The position numbers were made by a program, and so were the translations under genes. The notes under the pieces were generated by a model. That model was not told where the DNA came from. It did not search any database and saw only the letters and a list, made by a program, of their open reading frames with translations. Shown here piece by piece: positions 16,651 through 27,406 of a stretch of 64,000 nucleotides of DNA (position 1 is the stretch's first letter; each line of letters starts with the position of its first letter). The DNA is from Streptomyces sp. Root431 (GTDB lineage Bacteria; Actinomycetota; Actinomycetes; Streptomycetales; Streptomycetaceae): NCBI RefSeq assembly GCF_001426585.1, contig NZ_LMEI01000001.1, positions 301,166 through 365,165 of the forward strand, given 5' to 3'.

Positions 16651-17064
16651 TCAGCCCTGGGCGGCGGCCGGGTCCATCCAGAAGACCTCCCAGTGGTGGC
16701 CGTCCGGGTCGGCGAAGGAGCGGCCGTACATGAAGCCCATGTCCATCGGCTCCTTCGCCGGGCCGCCGCCGGCGGCGAGGGCGGCGTCGGCCAGTTCGTC
16801 GGCCTTCGCGCGGCTCTCGGCGCTCAGCGTGATGAGGACCTCGGTGGCCTTCGTGGCGTCGGAGATCTCCTTGCCCGGGGCGGTGAAGCTCTTGAACTTC
16901 TCCTCGGTGAGCAGCATCGCGAAGATCGTGTCGCTGATGACCACACAGGCGGCGGTCTCGTCGCTGAACTGCGGGTTGATGGAGTAGCCGAGCTTCTCGT
17001 AGAAGGCCTTGCTGGCGTCGAGGTCCTTCACGGGCAGGTTCACGAAGATCATCTGCGGGGCCAT
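16651..17064 (-). CDS. VOC/glyoxalase-fold protein
   Basis: 137-aa single VOC module of paired beta-alpha-beta-beta-beta units. It matches the group similar to PA1353-like and glyoxalase/bleomycin-resistance proteins (MIFVNLPVKDLDASKAFYEK at 5-24; FADPDGHHWEVFWMDP near 117-132). The metal-ligand pattern is incomplete, so enzymatic function is uncertain. It could be an isomerase, a dioxygenase-like protein or a binding protein. Single gene convergent with the SDR. ATG start preceded by GGAAGAGAG. Confidence 0.9.
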   Translation of the reverse strand: MAPQMIFVNLPVKDLDASKAFYEKLGYSINPQFSDETAACVVISDTIFAMLLTEEKFKSFTAPGKEISDATKATEVLITLSAESRAKADELADAALAAGGGPAKEPMDMGFMYGRSFADPDGHHWEVFWMDPAAAQG

Positions 17065-17176
17065 GGCGTTCTCTCTTCCGTCGGGCGGCCGGAGTGCTCG
17101 GTGCGTACCGGCGCTTTCAAGAGGTAAGACGGGCGGTCCGCCCGGAACTCATCGCTCTCCCGAGGATCTTTTTCGC

Positions 17177-17659
17177 TCAGGCCGCGGAGCGCAGCTCAAG
17201 GGCCGCCAACGGTACGAATCCCCCGCCGCCGGTCGCGCCGTCCGCGCCGGCCCCGCCACCGGTCCCCCCGGCCGCGGCGTCCGGTCCCGCGAGCCTGCGC
17301 AGCATCGCGACGGCGATCCGCTCGCCCTGCGCCTTGGCCCGCTCGGCCCTCGGCCCCTGGTGGAGGCCGTCGACGGTGGCGCGCCAGAGCTGGACCCAGC
17401 GCCCGAAGTGGGCGGCGGTGAGCGGGCGCGCGGAGTGGAGGGCGGCGTGCGGCGCGAAGGCGTCGCGCCCGTAGTCGGCGGTGCGGAAGAGGGCGCGCTC
17501 CCAGAAGTCGGTGATCCGCGGCAGGTGGACCTCCAGGTCCGTGCCGGCGATCTCGGTGAAGAACGGCCCGATCAGCGGATCGGCGAAGGCGGCGCCGTAG
17601 AACCGGCGCAGGATGACGTCGAGGTCGTCGCGGTCGCTGATGTCCCGGGTGGCGCGCAT
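17177..17659 (-). CDS. Group III truncated haemoglobin
   Basis: 160-aa 2-on-2 globin. Residues 5-60 (ISDRDDLDVILRRFYGAAFA, then DPLIGPFF and HLPRITDFWERALFRT) match the group III (trHbP) pattern; the proximal His is expected in PHAALHSARPL (near 81-91). These proteins bind O2 or NO and are thought to help in nitrosative or redox stress. The C-terminal 30 residues are Gly-rich and non-conserved. ATG at 17659 is chosen because the longer in-frame reading upstream (to 17800) is Arg-rich and not globin-like. Nearest partners are not functionally linked. Confidence 0.87.
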   Translation of the reverse strand: MRATRDISDRDDLDVILRRFYGAAFADPLIGPFFTEIAGTDLEVHLPRITDFWERALFRTADYGRDAFAPHAALHSARPLTAAHFGRWVQLWRATVDGLHQGPRAERAKAQGERIAVAMLRRLAGPDAAAGGTGGGAGADGATGGGGFVPLAALELRSAA

Positions 17660-17785
17660 GCTCCCCAGTGTCCCCTCTCGGCCACCCCTCTCCCAGTGCC
17701 GAACGTCCCGGGCGCGCAGTCCCCCCGGGTTCCACCTGCGGCGCCGCCCTTCGCCCCGCGCCCGCCTCTTCCCCTTCATCGCTTG

Positions 17786-17800
17786 TTGATGCACCGTCAA
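17786..17800 (+). promoter_or_regulatory. TTGATG-N3-CGTCAA dyad
   Basis: Inverted repeat with one mismatch, 3-bp spacer, ending 86 bp before the Tat-exported PhoX-like gene at 17887. It belongs to the same pattern as the dyads at 5185, 50465, 58912 and 59591. Confidence 0.5.
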
Positions 17801-17886
17801 CTCCGTACTCCTAGGTTCCGGAAGCGCGCGACCCCGCAGCCGACCGGCTTGGCGGGGCGGTTCATCACCCTCTTCAGGAGTGAGAC

Positions 17887-19041
17887 GTGGAGCGACGCAG
17901 TTTCCTGCGTGGAGCGGTCATCGGCACCTCCGCCGCCGCCTTCGGCGGCAGCCTCTGGCACGGGGCGGCCTTCGCCGCGCCCGCCCAGCCCGGCGCGGGC
18001 CCGTACGGGGCGCTCGGCTCGGCGGACGCCAACGGCATCCAGCTGCCGGCCGGGTTCACCAGCCGGGTGATCGCCAGGTCCGGCCAGACCGTGTCCGGCA
18101 CCTCGTACACCTGGCACAACGCCCCCGACGGCGGCGCCTGCTTCGTCGACGGCACTGGCTGGATCTACGTGTCGAACTCGGAGATCAACCCGAGCGGCGG
18201 CGCGAGCGCGGTGCGCTTCGACTCCGCGGGCGCGATCACCGGCGCGTACCGGATCCTCTCCGGCACCCGGCAGAACTGCGCGGGCGGCGCCACCCCGTGG
18301 AACACCTGGCTCTCCTGTGAGGAGGTGTCCCTCGGCTACGTCTACGAGTCGAACCCGTGGGGCGGCACCGCCTACCGCCGCGACGCGATGGGCCGCTTCA
18401 AGCACGAGGCGGCCGCCGCCGACCCGGTCCGCAAGGTGATCTACCTGACCGAGGACGAGTCGGACGGCTGCTTCTACCGCTTCATCCCGACCACCTGGGG
18501 CAACCTCTCCGCGGGCACGCTCCAGGTCTTCAAGGCCGGCACGGCCACCTCCGGCTCCTTCACCTGGCAGAACGTCCCCGACCCGGACGGCTCGCCGACC
18601 ACGACCCGCACCCAGGTGTCCGGTGCGAAGAAGTTCAACGGCGGCGAGGGCTGCTACTACGCGAACGACACCGTCTGGTTCACCACCAAGGGCGACAACC
18701 GGGTCTGGCAGGTCAACCTCGCCACCGGCACCTACGAGCTGGCCTACGACGACTCGCTCGTCTCCGGCACCGCCCCGCTGACCGGCGTCGACAACATCAC
18801 CGGCACCACCTCCGGCGATCTGTTCGTCGCGGAGGACGGCGGCAACATGGAGATCTGCGTCATCACCCCGGACGACGTCGTCGCCCCGTTCGTCCGCATC
18901 ACGGGCCAGTCCGGCTCGGAGATCACCGGACCGGCCTTCTCGCCCGACGGCCGGCGGCTGTACTTCTCCAGCCAGCGAGGCACGTCGGGCAGCTCCTCGG
19001 GCGGCATCACCTACGAGGTGACCGGCCCGTTCCGCGCGTAA
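17887..19041 (+). CDS. PhoX/DUF839-like exported protein (Tat substrate)
   Basis: 384 aa. The N terminus carries a twin-arginine signal (RRSFLRG at 3-9, hydrophobic core 10-28, cleavage near AFA-AP at about 31). The mature part is a beta-propeller of the DUF839/PhoX type (SCEEVSLGYVYESNPWGG; YLTEDESDGCFYRFIP; GGEGCYYANDTVWFTTKGDN; VAEDGGNMEICV), containing acidic residues that in PhoX coordinate iron and calcium. A phosphatase role is possible but this is shorter than classical PhoX. GTG start 8 bp after AGGAG. It ends 31 bp inside the convergent regulator gene. Confidence 0.88.
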   Translation: MERRSFLRGAVIGTSAAAFGGSLWHGAAFAAPAQPGAGPYGALGSADANGIQLPAGFTSRVIARSGQTVSGTSYTWHNAPDGGACFVDGTGWIYVSNSEINPSGGASAVRFDSAGAITGAYRILSGTRQNCAGGATPWNTWLSCEEVSLGYVYESNPWGGTAYRRDAMGRFKHEAAAADPVRKVIYLTEDESDGCFYRFIPTTWGNLSAGTLQVFKAGTATSGSFTWQNVPDPDGSPTTTRTQVSGAKKFNGGEGCYYANDTVWFTTKGDNRVWQVNLATGTYELAYDDSLVSGTAPLTGVDNITGTTSGDLFVAEDGGNMEICVITPDDVVAPFVRITGQSGSEITGPAFSPDGRRLYFSSQRGTSGSSSGGITYEVTGPFRA

Positions 19042-20063
19042 CGGCGCAGTTCCACCGTCCGTAGTTCCACCGTGCGCAGGTCCACGGTCCGTTGGGCGCC
19101 GCCGAGCAGGGCGGCGCCCAACGGCGTCAGCGTGTGCAGGACCGCGTTGCCGTGGCGCAGGGTCGCGATGAGCCCGGCCTCCCTGAGCACGCCCGCGTGC
19201 TGGCTGGCGGAGGCGAGCGAGACCCCCGCGCGGCGCGCGAGCTCGCTCGTCGTCCCGCCGTCCCCGATGGCGTGCAGCACCGCCGAGCGGGTCTGGCCGA
19301 CCAGCTTGGCGAGCGAGGAGCCGCCCGGCGCGCGGACCGTCGGCGCCTCGCCGTGGGTGACGGGGTAGACGAGGACCGGCGGCAGCGCGGGGTCGCGCAG
19401 CACCACCGGCGTCCCCCGGCAGAAGTACGAGGGCTGGAGCAGCAGCCCCCGCCCGTCGAGGTGGACGTCCCGGTCGACCGGGTAGTCGGCCTCCAGGACG
19501 GGCGCGCGCCAGCGCAGCATCGGCGGCAGCGAGGCGAGCAGTTCCTCGGCGCCGCCGTCGAGGAGCGCGCGGCCGCGGCGCGCCCGGTCGGCCTCGACGC
19601 GGGCCCGGATGTGCGGCCAGTACGGCTCGATCGCGGCCCGGTGATAGCTGCGCAGGGCCCCCACGAGCCGGTCGAAGGGCTCCGCGCCGCCGTCGGCGAG
19701 GGCGCGCAGCGAGTGGGGCACGGTCCGGCCTCCGGAGCGGTCCGCGGCGAGCATCGAGAGCTCGCTGCGGAGCCGGCCGGAGTCGGTCGCGCGGATCGCC
19801 CGGAGGCCCTCGTCGAGGCCGTGGACGCCTTCTGCGGGCGTCAGGAAGTCGGGAAAATAGCCGCGGCTGGGAACGAGGGCGGCGAGGAGGCGGGTCTCAC
19901 CGCCGAGCCGCATCCGGGCGTCCGAGCGCCATTCCCGGTAGACGACGGATCCGCGCCGGTCCCTTAAGCGGTGAAAGCTGAGAATGGTTTCCCACAGAAC
20001 ATCCGGCCGGGCGGCCGTCCGCACCCCCGCCAAGTCGTTTCCGGTGAAATGAATCCGCAGCAT
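19011..20063 (-). CDS. ArsR-like winged-helix regulator with long N-terminal domain
   Basis: 350 aa. Residues 1-250 form an uncharacterised domain common to Streptomyces regulators of this size (LRIHFTGNDLAGVRTAARPD at the start). Residues about 258-325 are an ArsR/HTH_5-type winged helix (TRSAVLHAIGDGGTTSELAR, then AGVSLASASQHAGVLREAGL). The last residues contain a repeated LRTVE motif from near-identical codon blocks, and the 3' end overlaps the PhoX-like gene by 31 bp. Start: ATG at 20063. The target is unknown; self-control from the AT-rich upstream region is possible. Confidence 0.87.
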   Translation of the reverse strand: MLRIHFTGNDLAGVRTAARPDVLWETILSFHRLRDRRGSVVYREWRSDARMRLGGETRLLAALVPSRGYFPDFLTPAEGVHGLDEGLRAIRATDSGRLRSELSMLAADRSGGRTVPHSLRALADGGAEPFDRLVGALRSYHRAAIEPYWPHIRARVEADRARRGRALLDGGAEELLASLPPMLRWRAPVLEADYPVDRDVHLDGRGLLLQPSYFCRGTPVVLRDPALPPVLVYPVTHGEAPTVRAPGGSSLAKLVGQTRSAVLHAIGDGGTTSELARRAGVSLASASQHAGVLREAGLIATLRHGNAVLHTLTPLGAALLGGAQRTVDLRTVELRTVELRRYARNGPVTS

Positions 20064-20374
20064 GACGTCCCCACCTGTGCACTCGCAACCACCCCCGACG
20101 ACGAGTATGCACAGCATCACAGCACGTTACCAGGGTGTTTCAGCCACAGTTGAAAAGCATCGCGGCAATCGGGGGAGAAACGAAAAGCTGTGCGGGTCGG
20201 ACAGGAAACCTTCAGGACCGAGGTGACGTGGCGAAGACCGTGGGGGGCTTTGCGCGTCCGGCGGCGGTCGGCGAGGTTGCGGCTCACCTGCCCGACATCG
20301 GTAAAGGGCGCGGCCTCCGGGTGGGGATCCGGGGGTCGCGCCCGACCCGTTCTTTGCGCCGAGGAAACAGAAAA

Positions 20375-20411
20375 GTTCAATGGCCAATAATTCAATCGGC
20401 CGAAATTGAAC
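20375..20411. promoter_or_regulatory. AT-rich dyad GTTCAATGGCC ... GGCC-N3-ATTGAAC
   Basis: GTTCAAT/ATTGAAC arms enclose GGCC/GGCC arms, with a further TTCAAT copy in the loop (20391-20396). Such A/T content is rare here and points to a protein-binding site or the 5' part of an RNA. Confidence 0.4.
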
Positions 20412-20471
20412 ACGAACTCACATCTGATCGACGATCAAGCAAAATGAGCACCCACGTTCGGGGTGAAATGC

Positions 20472-20511
20472 GACGGGGCGGACACCTCCGCACAAAGGTG
20501 TCCGCCCCGTC
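20472..20511 (+). terminator. Strong 16-bp stem-loop
   Basis: Arms 20472-20487 and 20496-20511 pair perfectly around an 8-nt loop, followed by TCTCTTTGG. It would terminate plus-strand transcription from 20.1-20.45 kb, where no protein gene is apparent. Confidence 0.6.
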
Positions 20512-20602
20512 TCTCTTTGGTGCCCGGAGCCGCCGCCCGTCGGTGAGGGTCGAAAGGTGACCGACGGCGGCCCCGGTGGTGCGGGTGGTTCCGCTGTCTC
20601 CG

Positions 20603-20693
20603 CTGCTGAACAGGGGTTCAGGAGCGCGCGGGACCGCTGCTGAACCGGGGTTCAGGAGGGCCCGACCGCCACTCCTGACCCCCGGTTCAGCAG
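20603..20693 (-). terminator. Repeat-derived terminator downstream of ppdK
   Basis: Two direct copies (20603-20624, 20637-20658) of a 22-bp unit beginning CTGCTGAAC, and an inverted copy (20672-20693) that pairs with either at 20-21 of 22 positions. It lies 3 bp after the ppdK stop. The duplicated arm allows two alternative hairpins. Confidence 0.75.
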
Positions 20694-20696
20694 GAC

Positions 20697-23408
<2,712 letters not shown>

Positions 23409-23774
23409 GGGTCCCGACTCCTCGATGACTCGGTTGGCTGCCCTGACGGCGAGGAACATACCCAGATCGAAGGCGTCTGTGGAGGTACGCCTGCCGGTCA
23501 CATGGTCTTAACCACCCGTCCGCCAGCACATCGAAAGTAACTGAGAGGTAGCTTCCGCTTTCAGGCCCCGAAGCTCAGATGACCCAAAATAGAGGTTTAC
23601 CGCTCAGATGAGCGCCCATCCGAGCACTTGCGTTCACTTCTTGAACGCAAAAAGGGTGGCACCCGGTGCCACCCTTCAGGCGATGCAGTCGTCCGTAACC
23701 TGCTCATGTGAGCGCTACCCCCCTCAGGGGTGGCGAGGATCACTCCCCAGGAAAGGCCGATTCCCGCGCGGATC
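23409..23774. other. Intergenic region between dus and ppdK
   Basis: Contains two stacked hairpins at the dus end and the ppdK promoter near the other end. A CTCAGATGA word occurs twice (near 23573 and 23603), which may be a regulatory repeat. No gene seen. Confidence 0.5.
23628..23676 (-). terminator. Tandem terminator hairpins downstream of dus
   Basis: Reading the minus strand: hairpin 1 pairs 23676-23667 with 23661-23652 (10 bp, extendable), immediately followed by a run of five T, then hairpin 2 pairs 23650-23642 with 23636-23628 (9 bp, 5-nt loop). A classical U-tract terminator is uncommon in Streptomyces, so this one is notable. Confidence 0.8.
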
Positions 23775-24911
23775 TCACCCGCCGGACGTGTCCAGCTCGG
23801 CGTCCTCACTGACCCCGGCGCAGTCGTACGGGTCCTTCAACCAGCCATCCGGCAGGACAACTCGGTTGTTTCCGGACGTACGACCCCGAGGACCGTCCGC
23901 GCCCACGGGCCACGGCTGGTCCAGGTCGAGCTCGCTCAACTGAGCGCGGAGCTCGTCCAGGGAGGAGGTGATGGCGAGCTTCTTGCGCATCTCCGAGCCG
24001 ACCGCGAAGCCCTTCAAGTACCAGGCGACGTGCTTGCGGAAGTCGATGACACCGCGTGCCTCGTCGCCGAGCCACTCGCCGAGCAGCCGCGCGTGCCGCA
24101 CCATCGCGTCCGCGACCACCCGCAGACCCGGCTGCGCGTACTCGCCGGTGCCCTCGAAGCCCGCCACCAGGTCGCCGAAGAGCCACGGCCGGCCCAGGCA
24201 GCCGCGCCCGACGACCACGCCGTCGCAGCCCGTCTCCCGCATCATCCGCAGCGCGTCGTCGGCCGACCAGATGTCGCCGTTGCCGAGCACCGGGATCTCC
24301 GGCACGTGCTCCTTGAGGCGCGCGATCGCGTCCCAGTCCGCCGTACCGCCGTAGTGCTGGGCGGCGGTCCGTCCGTGCAGGGCGATGGCGGTGACGCCCT
24401 CCTCCACGGCGATCCGTCCGGCGTCGAGGTAGGTGATGTGGTCGTCGTCGATGCCCTTGCGCATCTTCATCGTGACCGGCAGGTCACCCGCGTTGCCCAC
24501 GGCCTCGTTGAGGATCGCGCGCAGCAGCGGCCGCTTGTAGGGCAGGGCCGAGCCGCCGCCCTTCCGCGTCACCTTGGGGACCGGGCAGCCGAAGTTCAGG
24601 TCGATGTGGTCGGCGAGGTCCTCGTCGACGATCATCCGCACGGCCTTGCCGACCGTCACGGGGTCCACGCCGTACAGCTGGATCGAGCGCGGCTGCTCGG
24701 TCGCGTCGAAGCGGATGAGCTGCATGGTCTTCTCGTTGCGCTCGACCAGGGCGCGCGTCGTGATCATCTCGCTCACGAACAGCCCCTTGCCGCCGCTGAA
24801 CTCACGGCAGAGGGTACGGAAGGGGGCGTTGGTGATGCCGGCCATCGGGGCGAGCACCACCGGCGGCTGCACGATGTGCGGCCCGATGGCGAGGGGGGAG
24901 AACGCGGTCAT
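23775..24911 (-). CDS. dusB: tRNA-dihydrouridine synthase
   Basis: FMN-dependent reductase of uridines in the tRNA D-loop, 378 aa from this start. TIM barrel with APMAGITNAPFRTLCREF (N-terminal flavin region), LNFGCPVPKVTRKGGGSAL holding the catalytic Cys, ALHGRTAAQHYGG and GNGDIWS; a C-terminal helical RNA-binding domain follows. The start is uncertain: ATG 24911 fits the family N terminus; ATG 24941, ten codons earlier, could be used by a leaderless message. Divergent from an MFS gene with only 22-52 bp between. Terminated by the double hairpin. Confidence 0.95.
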   Translation of the reverse strand: MTAFSPLAIGPHIVQPPVVLAPMAGITNAPFRTLCREFSGGKGLFVSEMITTRALVERNEKTMQLIRFDATEQPRSIQLYGVDPVTVGKAVRMIVDEDLADHIDLNFGCPVPKVTRKGGGSALPYKRPLLRAILNEAVGNAGDLPVTMKMRKGIDDDHITYLDAGRIAVEEGVTAIALHGRTAAQHYGGTADWDAIARLKEHVPEIPVLGNGDIWSADDALRMMRETGCDGVVVGRGCLGRPWLFGDLVAGFEGTGEYAQPGLRVVADAMVRHARLLGEWLGDEARGVIDFRKHVAWYLKGFAVGSEMRKKLAITSSLDELRAQLSELDLDQPWPVGADGPRGRTSGNNRVVLPDGWLKDPYDCAGVSEDAELDTSGG

Positions 24912-24951
24912 TCGGCCATTGTCGCGCACTGCGGCGGTCATTAGTTAGCCG

Positions 24952-24957
24952 TACTAT
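24952..24957 (+). promoter_or_regulatory. -10 element TACTAT, leaderless promoter
   Basis: TACTAT lies 6 bp before the ATG of the MFS gene at 24964, which predicts a leaderless mRNA. The same bases read on the minus strand (ATAGTA) could serve dus. Confidence 0.6.
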
Positions 24958-24963
24958 CCGCAC

Positions 24964-26403
24964 ATGCCGGAGCTCACACCCTCGCGGCTCCCCCGCGGCC
25001 GGGAACGCGTCGTCCTGGCGATCTGCTGCATGAGCCTGCTCATCGTCAGCCTGGACAACACCGCGCTCAACGTCGCCCTGCCCTCCATCCGCGCCGACCT
25101 GGGCGCCTCCGTCTCCGGACTGCAGTGGACGATCGACGCGTACACCCTCGTCCTGGCCTGTCTGCTGATGCTCTCGGGCTCCACCGCCGACCGGATCGGC
25201 CGCCGCAAGGTCTTCGCCACCGGCCTCGTCGTCTTCGCGCTCGGCTCGCTGCTCTGCTCCCTCGCGCCCAGCCTGGAGACCCTGATCGCCTTCCGGGCGG
25301 TGCAGGCCGTCGGCGGCTCCATGCTGAACCCGGTCGCCATGTCGATCATCACCAACACCTTCACCGAACCGGCGGCACGCGCGCGTGCCATCGGCGTCTG
25401 GGGCGCGGTCGTCGGCGTCTCCATGGCCGCCGGGCCGCTGGTGGGCGGTGTGCTCGTCGAGTCGGTCGGCTGGCGGGCGATCTTCTGGGTGAACCTGCCG
25501 GTCGCCCTCGTCGCCCTGCTCCTCACCCTGCGGTACGTCCCCGAGTCCCGCGCGCCCCGGCCCCGCCGCCCCGACCCCGTGGGACAGCTCCTGGTCGCGG
25601 TGCTCCTCGGCTCGCTCACGTACGCGATCATCGAGACCGACCCGCGCTTCGCCGGGATCTCGGCCGTCGCGCTCGCCGGGGTGGTCCTGTACGAGCCGAG
25701 GCGGAGCGAGCCCCTGATCGATCTGCGGTTCTTCCGCAGCGCGCCGTTCAGCGGGGCCACCGTCATCGCGGTCTGCGCCTTCGCGGCGCTAGGCGGCTTC
25801 CTCTTCCTGAACACCCTGTACCTCCAGGACGTGCGCGGCCTCTCCCCGCTGGAGGCGGGGCTCTCCATGCTGCCGATGGCCGGCATGACCTTCGTCTTCG
25901 CGCCGCTGTCGGGCCGCCTGACGGGCGCGCGCGGGCCACGCCCCTCGCTGCTGCTCGCGGGCACGGCGATGACGGCCGGGCCGCTCCTCTTCGCCCTCTT
26001 CGAGGCCGAGACCAGCGATCCGCTGCTCTTCACCGGGTACGTCGTCTTCGGCATCGGCTTCGGCCTGGTGAACGCGCCGATCACGAACACCGCCGTCTCC
26101 GGCATGCCCCGGGCGCAGGCCGGGGTGGCGGCGGCGGTCGCGTCGACGAGCCGCCAGGTCGGGCAGACCCTCGGGGTGGCGGTGGTCGGCGCGGTCCTGG
26201 CGGCGGGGATGAGCGCGGGCACGGCCCCGGGGGCGTTCGAGGCGGCGGCCCGCCCGGGCTACTGGATCGTCACGGGCTGCGGGGCCGCGGTCCTCGTGGT
26301 CGGGGCGCTGACGAGCGGGGCGTGGGCGCGGCGCACGGCGGAGCGGGCGGCCCGGTCGCCGGCGGCGGAGGAGGACGGGGCTCCGGTCGCGGCGCGCCGC
26401 TGA
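24964..26403 (+). CDS. DHA2 (EmrB/QacA) family MFS exporter
   Basis: 479-aa transporter with 14 predicted membrane segments. DHA2 features: MSLLIVSLDNTALNVALPSI (23-42), LMLSGSTADRIGRRKVFATG (motif A), GPLVGGVL (motif C) and NLPVAL. It should extrude hydrophobic drugs or antibiotics by proton antiport. Leaderless start as above. The last 145 bp overlap the reversed 3' end of the MmyB-like regulator gene. The regulator is divergent from a different MFS gene, so its control over this one is uncertain. Confidence 0.93.
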   Translation: MPELTPSRLPRGRERVVLAICCMSLLIVSLDNTALNVALPSIRADLGASVSGLQWTIDAYTLVLACLLMLSGSTADRIGRRKVFATGLVVFALGSLLCSLAPSLETLIAFRAVQAVGGSMLNPVAMSIITNTFTEPAARARAIGVWGAVVGVSMAAGPLVGGVLVESVGWRAIFWVNLPVALVALLLTLRYVPESRAPRPRRPDPVGQLLVAVLLGSLTYAIIETDPRFAGISAVALAGVVLYEPRRSEPLIDLRFFRSAPFSGATVIAVCAFAALGGFLFLNTLYLQDVRGLSPLEAGLSMLPMAGMTFVFAPLSGRLTGARGPRPSLLLAGTAMTAGPLLFALFEAETSDPLLFTGYVVFGIGFGLVNAPITNTAVSGMPRAQAGVAAAVASTSRQVGQTLGVAVVGAVLAAGMSAGTAPGAFEAAARPGYWIVTGCGAAVLVVGALTSGAWARRTAERAARSPAAEEDGAPVAARR

Positions 26404-27305
26404 CGGCCCCCCTCGTCCTCCTCCTCGCGTACGGCCTCTTCGCGTACGGCCTCTTCGTGTACGACCAGCTCCAGGAGCCGTTCGACGCCGGCCCGGGTCT
26501 CGTCGTCGACGGGGACGTACGTGACGAGGTGCGGCCCGGTTGTCGGACCGAGCCAGAGGTTGGTGTGCTCGAACCTGAGCACGCCCACCAGGGCGTTGTG
26601 GATGACCTTGGTGCGACCGCCCGGCGCGACCACGTCGTGCCGGGCCCAGATCTCGCGGAACGCGGGCGAGGCCGCTTCGAGCCGCTGGACGAGCGCCTTC
26701 CAGGCGGGCTCGGCCAGGTGCTCGGCCATGGAGGCGCGGAGCTTCCCGGCGAGGATGGGGAGGAGGTCCGGCAGATCGGTGGCGGCTGCCCTGAAGTCGT
26801 CGTTGGTGAAGGCCAGCCAGAGCGAGTTGCGGTCCTCGCGGGGCAGGGCGTCCAGGTCGCAGAAGAGCCGCCCGAAGGTCCGGTTGTGGGCGAGGAAGTC
26901 GAAGCGGCTGTTCTGGACGGCGGCGGGGACGGGCTCCAGCTGCTCCAGGAGCGCGCGCAGCGCGGGGGTCACGGCCGGGCAGGGGGCGCCGGGGCGCGGG
27001 TCGGCGTGTCCGGCGAGGGCGAAGAGGTGGCTCCGCTCGGTCGGGTCGAGGAGCAGCGCGTCGGCGAGGGCGTCGAGGACCTGCGGGGAGACCTGGATGT
27101 CGCGGGCCTGTTCGAGCCAGGTGTACCAGGTGACGCCGACGGCGGAGAGGTGGGCGACCTCCTCGCGGCGCAGGCCGGGGGTGCGGCGGCGGCGCCCGCG
27201 GGGCAGGCCGACCTGCTCGGGGGTGATGCGTTCCCGTCGGCTGCGCAGGAAGGCGGCGAGTTCGTGCCGCCGCGTCTCGGGTCCGGCCGTCGTCATGGTC
27301 GTCAC
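26259..27305 (-). CDS. MmyB-like XRE regulator with extended C terminus
   Basis: 348-aa helix-turn-helix protein. Residues 12-85 hold the HTH (LAAFLRSRRERITPEQVGLP; RRTPGLRREEVAHLSAVGVT; WYTWLEQARDIQVS) and 105-285 the MmyB ligand-binding domain (fatty-acid-binding in MmyB). Members usually end near residue 285-290; here reading continues through EEAVREEAVREEEDEGG into a low-complexity tail encoded opposite the MFS gene. It is divergent from the MFS gene at 27407 and shares a 101-bp promoter region with repeated GTACCAGG words. Likely represses that exporter. Confidence 0.9.
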   Translation of the reverse strand: MTTMTTAGPETRRHELAAFLRSRRERITPEQVGLPRGRRRRTPGLRREEVAHLSAVGVTWYTWLEQARDIQVSPQVLDALADALLLDPTERSHLFALAGHADPRPGAPCPAVTPALRALLEQLEPVPAAVQNSRFDFLAHNRTFGRLFCDLDALPREDRNSLWLAFTNDDFRAAATDLPDLLPILAGKLRASMAEHLAEPAWKALVQRLEAASPAFREIWARHDVVAPGGRTKVIHNALVGVLRFEHTNLWLGPTTGPHLVTYVPVDDETRAGVERLLELVVHEEAVREEAVREEEDEGGRQRRAATGAPSSSAAGDRAARSAVRRAHAPLVSAPTTRTAAPQPVTIQ

Positions 27306-27350
27306 GCTCCCAGGGTGCCGGGGAAGTCAGCCCGTTGCCAGGTAGTGTTT

Positions 27351-27380
27351 GTACCAGGATAAAGACACTCTGGTACCAGG
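27351..27380. promoter_or_regulatory. Operator-like GTACCAGG repeats and CTGGTACCAG palindrome
   Basis: GTACCAGG at 27351-27358 and 27373-27380 (22 bp apart, two helical turns), the latter within the palindrome CTGGTACCAG (27370-27379). AGTGT (27344) and ACACT (27365) flank the first copy. It sits between a divergent regulator and exporter. Confidence 0.55.
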
Positions 27381-27406
27381 CTGAGCGACGGCGGATCGTC
27401 GGATGC

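Larger units (their letters stand above)
20121..20696. other. Gene-poor intergenic region with dyads and hairpins
   Basis: 576 bp without a gene I can support. It holds an AT-rich dyad (20375-20411), a perfect 16-bp stem-loop (20472-20511) and the repeat-based terminator of ppdK (20603-20693). The segment 20135-20370 shows no ribosome site or consistent codon bias; a small RNA ending at the 20472-20511 hairpin is conceivable. Confidence 0.5.

Noticed and set aside
20135..20560. 141-codon open reading between the winged-helix regulator and ppdK
   Set aside because: It runs through the terminator hairpin, lacks a ribosome site and has no consistent codon bias.
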